The notes: a model not told the origin generated them from the letters alone. Counted from the stretch's first letter, positions 1 to 6,492 are shown. The stretch is DNA of 6,746 nt from an uncultured Polyangiaceae bacterium (GCA_947258625.1 CAMYJN010000129.1:1-6746); one strand, 5' to 3'. A program made the numbers and translations.

Positions 1-96
1 CTTGCGTGGCCTCAGGCTTCAAGCCCCTCCGGCCACCTTTGCAAGCCGAGCCGTTCGACGCAGCCCCATGTCGCGCCTTTTTCCGCGCCCCGGTCC

Positions 97-1017
97 TTAC
101 GCGTTGCCGATACTTCGCACGTTCGGCACCACGTCAAACACCCCGCGGCGTTTTGCTTTCGCGAGAATGCGCAGCGCATCCCGGTAGCCTCGGCGGAGCA
201 TCTTTCGGGCGTGCATGCGCGACGTGAATGGCAGGCGCCCGAGATCCGGGGACACGACCAAGACTTGGATTTGCGGGTACATCTTGTGGATGAGGTCGAT
301 GCCGCGCTTTTCTTTTTCGTTGAGGATGATGTTCAACGACTGGCGGACGACCGCAAGGCCACCCTGATGGACCAGTGACGGGCTGCCTACCCGACCGACG
401 TGCGGACGGTAGACGTTGGAGATGATCACGACGTCCGCTCCGGCTTCCACGGCCAGGTCGATGCTGAGTGTGCGAACCACCTCCCCATCGATGTAGAAGC
501 GATCGCCGATGCGATACGGGCGGAAAAGACCGGGAATGCAGGTCGAAGCAGCAAGCGCCTTGCTGATTTGAACGTCGTCGCGGTATCCGCGACCAAACAC
601 CACTCGACCGCGGCCATCGACGTCGGCAGCCGTCACCATGAGGTGCTTTTCGAGGTCACGGAAATCGTTGCTGGGCAACTGCTCGGCTACGAAGGCCTCG
701 AAGCGGTCGATCGAGAAAAGGCCGCTGGTGAGATAGCCCAAGCTCCGCCGCTGCTCCTGATTTGGCAAGCCGAGGAAATACCGGGCCTTGAGCGGCGGGT
801 TCTCGAGACCTCGCTGCCAAAAGGGGCGAAACCAGTCGATCATTTGCTCGGGCGTGTAGCCCTCGGCATAGAACGCGCCCGCAATTGCTCCGGCTGACGC
901 GCCGACGCAGATGTCGGCCTCGACGCCCAGCTCCTGCATCGCACGAAGCACACCGATGTGGGCCACGCCCTTCGCGGCGCCACCTGAACCTACGAATGCA
1001 ACCCGCGGTCGTGCCAT
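97..1017 (-). CDS. Patatin-like phospholipase (RssA/YlbK type)
   Basis: Predicted serine lipid acyl hydrolase of 306 residues, acting on membrane lipids or acyl esters by a Ser-Asp dyad. The sequence shows the full patatin signature. The glycine-rich oxyanion-hole stretch GSGGAAKG is near residues 10-17, the nucleophile elbow GASAG has Ser41, and the DG motif has Asp177 (YIDGE). The length fits the single-domain bacterial RssA-like group. I see no signal peptide or membrane segment, so the protein is probably cytoplasmic or peripheral. I chose the ATG at 1017 because family members start a few residues before the glycine loop. A GTG six codons upstream (1035), with GAGG about ten bases before it, is a real alternative. 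The gene follows the TPR gene by 63 bases on the same strand, so co-transcription is likely. The family is confident; the true substrate cannot be read from sequence. Confidence 0.93.
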   Translation of the reverse strand: MARPRVAFVGSGGAAKGVAHIGVLRAMQELGVEADICVGASAGAIAGAFYAEGYTPEQMIDWFRPFWQRGLENPPLKARYFLGLPNQEQRRSLGYLTSGLFSIDRFEAFVAEQLPSNDFRDLEKHLMVTAADVDGRGRVVFGRGYRDDVQISKALAASTCIPGLFRPYRIGDRFYIDGEVVRTLSIDLAVEAGADVVIISNVYRPHVGRVGSPSLVHQGGLAVVRQSLNIILNEKEKRGIDLIHKMYPQIQVLVVSPDLGRLPFTSRMHARKMLRRGYRDALRILAKAKRRGVFDVVPNVRSIGNA

Positions 1018-1080
1018 CTGATCCAACCGTGGCACAGGTCGCTCGCCTCGTCGACACGCGATACCGCTGGGGGTGGCCGC

Positions 1081-1986
1081 TCAGGGAACGCTGACGGGCG
1101 CCGCCGTCGCGGCCTTCTTCCCGAGATACGCCTCTCGCGTCACTTCGCGAAGCAGTGGCCTGGCGTCGCGTGAAAGGGCGGATCTCGGCCATTTCTTGAT
1201 CAGGAGCTTGAGCGCATCTCGCGCGGTGTCCAGATCGCCGATGTCCCGGGCGCAAAGCGCTACCAACCACCAGCCGTCTGCTTGGAGCGCAACGTCGGTC
1301 GTTTGGTCGGCCACCTGTTGCGCATAGACGAGCGCCTCCGCCGAACGCTTCTCACGCCGCAACGACAGGGCCAGGCTCTGCTTGACGGCTGGAATGTGGG
1401 AGCCGTTCGGGTGCCGCTCGAGCGCCTCTTCGAATCGCTTGATCGCTTCGGCGTGCTTCTTCCCTTCGGCGAGTGCTAGCCCCTTCTGATACGCCTCGAG
1501 CGACAGATCTTGCCGGAACTGCTGCTCAAAATCCCGGAACACGGCGGCCTCCGCTGGGGACAAGGCCTCTTTGGCCATCGCCGGGTAGTCGCGAACGACC
1601 TCCGTGCGTTTGCGGGCCCGAATCAGATCGTAGTACTTGGCTGCCTTTGCGGCCGCAGTTCCTCTGTCCGACGCTCGACGAACTTCGTCCCCCAGATCGT
1701 TTCGGAGCTCTTCGGCGGCTGTTTCGGCAGCCAGCTTGTCCGATCGCATCGCCCCGGTCTGCGCGTCGAAGTAGAGCTTGAGGCCTACGAACGAAAGGAC
1801 GCCAATCACCGCGATTGCGACGCCGCTATTCCAGTTGAGCCGCCTCTCGTAGCCGGCCTGACGCTTCGCGATTGACTTGATGTCCGCGCCGAGGGCATTG
1901 ACTAGATTGTTGGTCTTGATGATCAGACCACGGCTTTCGACGATCTCTTTTTTGATCTGACGCACCTCGTCGTCGACATCTCGCAT
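1081..1986 (-). CDS. Membrane-anchored TPR-repeat protein
   Basis: Hypothetical protein of 301 residues. Residues 1-50 are charged and look helical or coiled-coil (VDDEVRQIKKEIVESRG at the front). One strongly hydrophobic segment lies at about 54-73 (SGVAIAVIGVLSFVGLKLYF), followed by an Ala/Glu/Arg-rich helical stretch. From about 164 onward there are TPR-like helix pairs: the clearest is around 164-193 (AYQKGLALAEGKKHAEAIKRFEEALERHPN), with weaker repeats at about 200-230 and 237-270. The short tail is rich in Ala, Val and Pro. This suggests a bitopic membrane protein with a protein-binding TPR domain, acting as a scaffold rather than an enzyme. I chose the ATG at 1986; the frame stays open to a TTG at 2133, but that extension would run through the start of the divergent lipoprotein gene. 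The patatin gene lies directly downstream. The exact role is unknown. Confidence 0.85.
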   Translation of the reverse strand: MRDVDDEVRQIKKEIVESRGLIIKTNNLVNALGADIKSIAKRQAGYERRLNWNSGVAIAVIGVLSFVGLKLYFDAQTGAMRSDKLAAETAAEELRNDLGDEVRRASDRGTAAAKAAKYYDLIRARKRTEVVRDYPAMAKEALSPAEAAVFRDFEQQFRQDLSLEAYQKGLALAEGKKHAEAIKRFEEALERHPNGSHIPAVKQSLALSLRREKRSAEALVYAQQVADQTTDVALQADGWWLVALCARDIGDLDTARDALKLLIKKWPRSALSRDARPLLREVTREAYLGKKAATAAPVSVP

Positions 1987-2032
1987 GGAACCCGGAGTAC
2001 CGCTGACCCGCACGGGAGGCAAGGGCAAGCGC

Positions 2033-2061
2033 TTGACGGGGCCAGACGGGCCGCCTACAAG
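2033..2061 (+). promoter_or_regulatory. Sigma70-like promoter for lipoprotein-efp-epmA
   Basis: A -35 box TTGACG (2033-2038, five of six consensus bases) is followed after exactly 17 bases by a -10 box TACAAG (2056-2061, four of six). Transcription would start near 2068, leaving a leader of about 13 bases that contains the GGAGG ribosome site of the gene at 2081. The placement is consistent with a promoter for the whole three-gene cluster. It is a consensus match only. Confidence 0.5.
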
Positions 2062-2070
2062 CCGAGCCGT

Positions 2071-2075
2071 GGAGG
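2071..2075 (+). promoter_or_regulatory. Ribosome binding site GGAGG deciding the GTG start at 2081
   Basis: A perfect GGAGG lies five bases before a GTG that begins a signal peptide. It fixes the start of the small exported protein at 2081, although the reading frame is open upstream to an ATG at 1985. Confidence 0.75.
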
Positions 2076-2080
2076 TTTCC

Positions 2081-2488
2081 GTGAGGCTTCGCCTTGTCTC
2101 TTTGATCGCGATTTCGATGATCGCAAGTTGCAATGCACTGGCTGACTATGCGCTGGTTGGTAGTGCCTATGTACCCGCCGCACACGGCGAAATCGACATT
2201 GAGAAAATCGACAGGCAACAGATTCTCGTCACGGTGATTCTGGACCACCTCGTCCCAGCAGAAAAAATCGAGCTTGGGCTGACGCATTACATCGTTTGGT
2301 TCAGCGCTCCAGGCGAGCTTCCCGTGCGCCAGCAGGCGCTCGAATACGACGCCGGGGCCCAGACCGGCCGCGCCTCGATTCCGACGAGACTGCGCGAATT
2401 CGAGCTTCAGATCACCGCCGAGAAGGGTGACACTCCCAATCAACCGAGCGACCTGGTTGTCGCCTCCCAGCAGATACGCGAGAAGTAG
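2081..2488 (+). CDS. Small exported protein, probable lipoprotein, unknown function
   Basis: Predicted protein of 135 residues starting at a GTG. It opens with a short basic n-region (RLR), a hydrophobic core (LVSLIAISMIAS) and then Cys17 in the context IAS-C, which fits a signal peptidase II lipobox. A signal peptidase I site after Ala-Leu-Ala (residue 21) is the alternative. The mature part of about 115 residues looks beta-rich, with stretches such as QQILVTVILDHL, HYIVWFSAPGELP and REFELQITAEK. It has no further Cys and no catalytic motif that I recognise; an immunoglobulin-like fold is a guess. The stop is four bases before the efp ATG, so the gene is very likely in the efp-epmA transcript and may even be its first gene. 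I do not recognise a named family. Known efp operons do not normally begin with an exported protein, so the link in function is open. Confidence 0.82.
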   Translation: MRLRLVSLIAISMIASCNALADYALVGSAYVPAAHGEIDIEKIDRQQILVTVILDHLVPAEKIELGLTHYIVWFSAPGELPVRQQALEYDAGAQTGRASIPTRLREFELQITAEKGDTPNQPSDLVVASQQIREK

Positions 2489-2492
2489 ACTC

Positions 2493-3056
2493 ATGGCAGA
2501 CACCTCCGACATCAAAAAAGGCTTCAAGATGCTCCTCGACGGCGTGCCGTTCGCCGTGGTGGATCATCAGTTCGTGAAGCCGGGCAAAGGGCAGGCGTTC
2601 ATTCGCACCCGCCTCAAGAACATGATGACGGGCGCGGTGATCGACCGAACTTTCAAGAGCGGCGAGAAGCTGGACAAGGCCGACACCGAGGAACGTACGA
2701 TGCAGTACCTCTACCCTGAGGGCGACGCTCGGGTGTTCATGGATACCCGGAGCTACGAGCAGTTGTCTCTGACAAACGAACAGCTTGGCGAGAACGTGCA
2801 CTACCTCCTCGATGGGACCGAAGTCGACGTCATGCTGTTCGAGGGTCGCCCGATCGGCGTCACGCCCCCGACGTTCGTCGAGCTACTGGTCACCGAGACG
2901 GAGCCTGGGTTCAAGGGAGACACGAGCAGCAACACCACGAAGCCCGCGACCCTCGAAACAGGTCTGCAGGTAAACGTGCCGTTGTTCGTCAATGCAGGCG
3001 ACCGGCTGAAGGTCGACACGCGGACCGGCTCCTACGTGGAACGCGTCAAAGGCTGA
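2493..3056 (+). CDS. efp: Translation elongation factor P
   Basis: EF-P of 187 residues, the usual full length. It binds between the P and E sites of the ribosome and promotes peptide bond formation at polyproline stretches. All three beta-barrel domains are present: an N-terminal KOW-like domain (about 1-63), a central domain (about 65-126) and a C-terminal OB domain (about 128-187) ending in SYVERVKG. The modification loop reads VKPGKGQAF, with Lys32 at the position of the beta-lysylated Lys34 of E. coli EF-P. This marks it as an EpmA-type substrate rather than the arginine (EarP) type. The ATG at 2493 fits the family start. No strong Shine-Dalgarno is seen (a GAGAAG stretch lies just upstream), so translation may partly depend on coupling to the preceding gene, whose stop is four bases away. 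The gene for its modifying ligase follows directly. Confidence 0.98.
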   Translation: MADTSDIKKGFKMLLDGVPFAVVDHQFVKPGKGQAFIRTRLKNMMTGAVIDRTFKSGEKLDKADTEERTMQYLYPEGDARVFMDTRSYEQLSLTNEQLGENVHYLLDGTEVDVMLFEGRPIGVTPPTFVELLVTETEPGFKGDTSSNTTKPATLETGLQVNVPLFVNAGDRLKVDTRTGSYVERVKG

Positions 3057-3063
3057 GCGCCAA

Positions 3064-3978
3064 GTGCCAGAGCCCGCTGATGTCGCAGTGGTTCAGGTAT
3101 TGGAGCTCCGCGCCGCCCTGCTGGCGGGGATCCGACGCTTCTTCGCAGAACGCGACTTCATCGAGGTAGAGACCCCTGCCATCGTGCCCTCCCCGGGGCT
3201 CGATGTGCATCTGTCGGCGTTCGAGGTACGAAGCTACACAGGCGAGCGCGTCGGCTGGCTCGCGACGAGTCCAGAATACCAGATGAAGCGGCTTCTGAGC
3301 GCCGGCGCAAAGCGTATCTTTCAACTCTGTCGAGGTTACCGTAGCGAGGAGCAGGGCAGTCATCACGAGCGTGAGTTCACGATGCTCGAGTGGTATCGCG
3401 CGGACGCGACATCCGACGACGTAATCCGTGACACCGAGGAGCTGGTCGCATTCGTCGCCGGCTCGCTGGACCAACCCGCCCCCGAGGTTCAGCCACCTTG
3501 GCAGCGGATGACGGTCGACGAAGCGCTCCAGTTCCACGCGAACCTGACGCTGGACTCGCTGATCGACGACGAGGAACGCTTCTTTCGAGTTTGGGCCGAG
3601 CAAGTGCAACCGCGTCTTGGGAATGAGCGGCCGATCGTCGTGACGGATTGGCCTGCGTCGATGGCGTCGCTTGCGCAGCTCAAACCCAATGGGATGGCAG
3701 ATCGCTTCGAGGCGTTCTTCAGTGGGGTGGAGCTCTGCAATGGCTTTGGCGAGTTGACCGACGCCAAGGAGCAGCGGCGACGATTCGAGCGCGATCGGGC
3801 AGAGCGCCGAGCGGCCGGTCTCCCCGTCTATCCCATCGATGAGCGCTTATTGGCCGACCTCGAACGAGGCATGCCCGAGAGCGGTGGCAACGCGCTCGGC
3901 GTGGATCGCTTGCTGATGCTGCTGCTCCGCGCGGCCTCCATTCAGGCGGTCATGCCCTTTCCCAAAGAGCGACTCTGA
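3064..3978 (+). CDS. epmA: EF-P--(R)-beta-lysine ligase EpmA
   Basis: Class II lysyl-tRNA synthetase paralogue of 304 residues (also called PoxA, YjeA or GenX) that activates (R)-beta-lysine with ATP and joins it to the conserved lysine of EF-P. It has only the catalytic domain and lacks the N-terminal anticodon-binding OB fold of true LysRS. Motif 1 is around 34-45 (EVETPAIVPSPG). TSPE is at 68-71. Motif 2 spans about 85-112 (FQLCRGYRSEEQG, then EFTMLEWYR). The block GVELCNGFGELTDAKEQ is at about 221-237. Motif 3 is at 275-286 (GNALGVDRLLML) with Arg282. Ala277, where LysRS usually has Gly, is the EpmA-type residue. The start is GTG at 3064, seven bases after the efp stop, with AAGG about eleven bases upstream. 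Adjacency to efp supports the assignment. The partner aminomutase EpmB, which supplies beta-lysine, is not in the window. Confidence 0.95.
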   Translation: MPEPADVAVVQVLELRAALLAGIRRFFAERDFIEVETPAIVPSPGLDVHLSAFEVRSYTGERVGWLATSPEYQMKRLLSAGAKRIFQLCRGYRSEEQGSHHEREFTMLEWYRADATSDDVIRDTEELVAFVAGSLDQPAPEVQPPWQRMTVDEALQFHANLTLDSLIDDEERFFRVWAEQVQPRLGNERPIVVTDWPASMASLAQLKPNGMADRFEAFFSGVELCNGFGELTDAKEQRRRFERDRAERRAAGLPVYPIDERLLADLERGMPESGGNALGVDRLLMLLLRAASIQAVMPFPKERL

Positions 3979-3994
3979 CGATCGAATCCAACTA

Positions 3995-4022
3995 CGCACG
4001 TGCGAGAAGCGTGCGGCGTTTT
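3995..4022 (+). terminator. Possible terminator after epmA
   Basis: CGCACG (3995-4000) can pair with CGTGCG (4010-4015) around a nine-base loop. It is followed by GCG and TTTT (4019-4022). It sits 17 bases after the epmA stop and reaches into the last codons of the convergent mazG gene. The stem is only six base pairs and the T-run is short. The left arm can also fold on itself (CGCACGTGCG is a perfect palindrome). The call is therefore tentative. Confidence 0.35.
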
Positions 4023-4809
4023 ACGTCTCGTGCTCGACGGCCTTTGCCCGCTCCCACATCGCGTCTAGCTCGGCCTCGTCGTAGTCTCGGAGGCTCTTGC
4101 CATTCGCTTGTGCTGCGAGCTCGCAGTGCCTGAAACGCGAAGAGAAGCGATTCAGCGAGGTGCGGATCGCGGCTTCCGGATCCAAGCCTTGCTTGCGGCC
4201 GTACGTCGCGAGCGCGAACAGCAGGTCCCCGAGCTCGTGCTCGAGCGCGGCCATGTCCTGGCTCTCGGCAGCTTCGTCGAGCTCCCTGAGCTCTTCGTCG
4301 ATCTTCGCGCGGGGACCACCGGCGTCCGGCCAATCGTAGCCGACCGCGCTGGCCTTCTCCCCGATGCGGACGGCGCGCAAGAGCCCCGGCAACGCCACTG
4401 GAACGCCGCTCAGGGCGCCGCGATCCTTTTTTTCTTTCGCCTTGATCGCTTCCCAGCTGTTGATCGCGCCACTGGCATCGTCCACCTCTTCGTCCCCAAA
4501 CACCCAGGGATGCCTGCGAACCAGCTTCTCGCAAATCGCATCGACCACGCCATCGATGTCGAACCAGCCCTTCTGGTCGGTCAGCGCAGCCTGGAAAACG
4601 ACTTGTAGAAGGAGGTCCCCGAGCTCCTCGCGGAGCGTCTCCGGGGTGCCCTGGTCGATCGCATCGACGACTTCATGTGCCTCTTCCAGCACGTACTGGC
4701 GAAGCGTTTCGAGGGTCTGCTCTCGATCCCAGGGGCAGCCGTTGGGACCGAGGAGGGTGCGCATCAGCTCTACGAGGCGCGTTAACGACTGACCTTGTTC
4801 GCTCACCAC
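4021..4809 (-). CDS. mazG: Nucleoside triphosphate pyrophosphohydrolase MazG
   Basis: MazG of 262 residues, close to the E. coli length. It hydrolyses (d)NTPs, including aberrant ones, to monophosphate and pyrophosphate, and so cleans the nucleotide pool. The sequence shows the two tandem all-alpha MazG domains. The first has NGCPWDREQT (about 23-32), the metal-binding EExxE set (Glu42, Glu43, Glu46) and ExxD in EELGDLLLQ (Glu62, Asp65). The linker contains SWEAIKAKEK and LPGLLRAVRIGEKA. The second domain repeats EELREL (172-177) and HELGDLLFAL (191-200). The start is one of two adjacent GTG codons (4809 or 4806), with only a weak ribosome site. The gene is convergent with epmA (42 bases between stops) and divergent from the TetR gene (58 bases between starts), so it appears to be transcribed on its own. 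Confidence 0.96.
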   Translation of the reverse strand: MVSEQGQSLTRLVELMRTLLGPNGCPWDREQTLETLRQYVLEEAHEVVDAIDQGTPETLREELGDLLLQVVFQAALTDQKGWFDIDGVVDAICEKLVRRHPWVFGDEEVDDASGAINSWEAIKAKEKKDRGALSGVPVALPGLLRAVRIGEKASAVGYDWPDAGGPRAKIDEELRELDEAAESQDMAALEHELGDLLFALATYGRKQGLDPEAAIRTSLNRFSSRFRHCELAAQANGKSLRDYDEAELDAMWERAKAVEHET

Positions 4810-4867
4810 GCGGCTCTAGCACAGGCGGTTGACTCGCCCCAGGAGCAGGCGTCATGGTCGCACGTCC
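4810..4867. promoter_or_regulatory. Divergent mazG/tetR intergenic region, possible operator
   Basis: This 58-base gap must contain the start signals of mazG (leftward) and the TetR gene (rightward). It holds TTGACT (4829-4834) inside a short inverted repeat, GGCG (4824-4827) with CGCC (4835-4838). It also holds a direct repeat CAGGCG at 4822-4827 and 4846-4851. No good -10 box follows TTGACT at 17 bases. TetR regulators commonly bind in such a gap, so an autoregulatory site is plausible, but no convincing long palindrome is present. Confidence 0.35.
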
Positions 4868-5473
4868 ATGGCGTACGCAAAGAGCGCAGTCAGCTCCCAG
4901 CAAATCATCGACGCAGCGATCCGCGTTCTCGCACGCCAGGGCTACGCCAAAACCAGCTTGCTCGAGATCGCCAAAGAGGCCGGCATGAGCAAGGGCGCCC
5001 TGCACTATCACTACCCGACCAAAGAAGCGCTGATTCACACGGTGCTCGAGACCGCCTGCAATGCCGTTCAAGCGCGTACGATGCAGGCCTGGTCACCTTC
5101 GGACAACCCCTTCGCGGCGCTGCGAAAGTCGCTCGAGGAGCTTTGGTCGACCCGCGCGGAGCGCAGCGACGAAGCCCTCGTGGTCGCGGACCTGCTGGCG
5201 CTGAGTCTGTCCGACGAAAGTCTTCGTCCGAGGCTGGCTGAGTTCTACGATCTCGGCGCACAGCAGATACGCGCCTATCTCGAACAGAACTTGATCTCGC
5301 TCGGCCTCGAACCTCGAATCTCCCTCGAAATCCTGCCCCGGATCGTGATCGGGCTGCTCGACGGCTTGGTGATGCAAGCGTTCGTCGACCCCGATGCCCT
5401 GTCTCCCGATGAAGTCGTCGACGCCGTGCAAACGATCGCGATTTCGATTTTCACCGGAGGCTCCGGGAAGTGA
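4868..5473 (+). CDS. TetR/AcrR-family transcriptional regulator
   Basis: DNA-binding repressor of 201 residues, the usual TetR length. The N-terminal TetR domain is typical. It has QQIIDAAIRVLARQGYAKTS (about 11-30), then the helix-turn-helix LLEIAKEAGMSKGALHYHYPTKEALI (about 31-56) with the characteristic YHYPTKE. The remaining 140 residues form the variable ligand-binding and dimerisation part, containing GLLDGLVMQAFVDPDALS near the C terminus, a pattern common in BetI-like C-terminal domains. The ligand is unknown. The start is the ATG at 4868; an in-frame TTG at 4829 adds 13 basic residues but fits the family less well. No clear Shine-Dalgarno is seen. The gene is divergent from mazG and its stop overlaps the holB start by four bases, so it is probably co-transcribed with holB. 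This is an unusual place for such a regulator; its targets cannot be read here. Confidence 0.94.
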   Translation: MAYAKSAVSSQQIIDAAIRVLARQGYAKTSLLEIAKEAGMSKGALHYHYPTKEALIHTVLETACNAVQARTMQAWSPSDNPFAALRKSLEELWSTRAERSDEALVVADLLALSLSDESLRPRLAEFYDLGAQQIRAYLEQNLISLGLEPRISLEILPRIVIGLLDGLVMQAFVDPDALSPDEVVDAVQTIAISIFTGGSGK

Positions 5474-6453
5474 GCGCGCTCGACTCCGTTCGCGCGCAGG
5501 ACGGTGCAGTGCTGGCGCTCACTCGGGCCCGTGAGCATGGTCGTCTGGCCTCGGCTTACCTCTTCGACGGGCCGAGCGGCGTAGGCAAAGAGCTCACCGC
5601 CCTTGCACTGGCAACAGACATCGTCGCTTCGGGCGATCCACACATCGTCGAGCGAATCGAGCTCGGGGCGCATCCCGACGTGCGTGTCTTCGGACCGCGC
5701 GATGAAGGCAAGCGCAACATCCAAGTCGAAGTCCTCCGCACCGAGATTCTCCCACTCGCCCAGTTCGCGCCCTTCGAAGCGGCAGCGACCTTCTTCATCT
5801 TCCCCGAGGCGGACGTGTCGTTTCCAGTGTTTCAGCCCGAGGCGGCCAACGCCTTGCTCAAGACGCTCGAAGAGCCCCGCCCCAACGTGCACTTCATTCT
5901 CACCTCGGAACGCCCGGACTCGCTGCTACCAACGATTCGTTCGCGCTGCCAACGCGTTCGATTCGGACGTCTTCCTCAAGCGGTTCTCCGCGACATTCTC
6001 AGCTCGGAAGGCGTCCCCGAAGATTGCATTGCGCCCGCCATCGCGCTGAGCGGAGGCCGGGCCGACGTGGCGTTGGCCCTGGCGAGCGATGGGGCGGTGG
6101 ACACGCTGAGCGATCTGGTGTTCTCGATCGACGATGCGATTCGGAGCTCCGGCCCGGGCGCACTGGTCGAGCTTGCCGAGCAGTTGGCGCGTCGGGACGA
6201 CCTCGAGCTCGCGCTACTCACTCTTCAAAGCTTCTACAGGGATCGCGCAGCGACCTCGCTCGGCCTCGTTGCAGAAGGGTTGGGGTTCTCCGAACGCATA
6301 GAGGAGTTGCAAGAGCGAGCGGCGCCGATTTCGTCCACCGCTGCTGCTGCGCGTGTCTCCCTCATTCACGACTGCGTGCGATCCATGCAAAAGAACGCCA
6401 ACAAGCAAGTTGCGCTCGACTCCTTGCTCTTTGGTCTTCGAAATCTGCGCTAG
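5470..6453 (+). CDS. holB: DNA polymerase III delta-prime subunit
   Basis: Clamp-loader subunit of 327 residues that, with gamma/tau and delta, opens and loads the sliding clamp on DNA. The order is AAA+ domain, lid and C-terminal collar. The P-loop-like GPSGVGKE lies at 34-41, with Glu where ATP-binding subunits have Ser or Thr. The Walker B region reads TFFIFPEADV (about 107-116) without the usual Asp. NALLKTLEEP is at 128-136. The clamp-loader SRC motif is at 158-160, with Arg159 as the arginine finger that acts on a neighbouring ATP site. The four-Cys zinc module usually found after the P-loop in gamma and delta-prime is absent (the stretch at 50-70 has no Cys). The degenerate ATP site is normal for delta-prime, which does not hydrolyse ATP. 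The start is GTG at 5470 with GGAGG nine bases upstream, overlapping the TetR stop as GTGA. Confidence 0.92.
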   Translation: MSALDSVRAQDGAVLALTRAREHGRLASAYLFDGPSGVGKELTALALATDIVASGDPHIVERIELGAHPDVRVFGPRDEGKRNIQVEVLRTEILPLAQFAPFEAAATFFIFPEADVSFPVFQPEAANALLKTLEEPRPNVHFILTSERPDSLLPTIRSRCQRVRFGRLPQAVLRDILSSEGVPEDCIAPAIALSGGRADVALALASDGAVDTLSDLVFSIDDAIRSSGPGALVELAEQLARRDDLELALLTLQSFYRDRAATSLGLVAEGLGFSERIEELQERAAPISSTAAAARVSLIHDCVRSMQKNANKQVALDSLLFGLRNLR

Positions 6454-6492
6454 CTGGCGTCTCGGCCGATATTGGCTAGTCTCGGGCGCGAA

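Larger units (their letters stand above)
1987..2080. promoter_or_regulatory. Divergent intergenic region between TPR gene and lipoprotein-efp-epmA cluster
   Basis: These 94 bases separate two gene sets that read away from each other, so they must hold at least the starts of both transcripts. The rightward promoter is clear and is listed separately. For the leftward TPR gene only a weak candidate is visible on the minus strand: TTGCCT (plus positions 2017-2022) and TACTCC (1994-1999), 17 bases apart. That -10 match is poor. I see no strong operator palindrome. Confidence 0.55.

Noticed and set aside
8..34. Hairpin near the left edge: outer GGCC arms (8-11 and 31-34) and inner GGC/GCC around TTCAA
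   Set aside because: No T-run follows on either strand and the genes to the left are not visible, so it cannot be called a terminator.
656..1270. Long open frame on the minus strand overlapping the patatin and TPR genes
   Set aside because: Arg/Ser/Gly-rich low-information translation in an alternative frame of two well-supported genes; typical high-GC shadow.
97..1986. TPR plus patatin as an anti-phage defence system
   Set aside because: No cyclase, sensor NTPase or nuclease nearby; surrounding genes are housekeeping and base composition does not differ visibly from the neighbours.
1985..2080. Upstream extension of the small lipoprotein from an ATG at 1985
   Set aside because: It would bury the signal peptide behind about 32 Pro/Gly/Arg-rich residues; the GTG at 2081 has a perfect GGAGG at five bases.
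1987..2133. N-terminal extension of the TPR protein from a TTG at 2133
   Set aside because: It would cover the promoter, ribosome site and signal peptide of the opposite-strand gene, has a Pro/Gly-rich non-TPR composition, and a good ATG exists at 1986.
4108..4608. Plus-strand open frame antisense to mazG
   Set aside because: It lies wholly inside mazG, shows no recognisable domain, and is a GC-driven shadow of the conserved gene.
5275..5892. Minus-strand open frame across the TetR/holB junction
   Set aside because: Antisense to two conserved coding regions, no motif, no ribosome site seen.
6454..6492. GCCGATATTGGC near-palindrome between holB and metG as terminator or operator
   Set aside because: Short, with a wobble and almost no loop, no T-run; likely chance.
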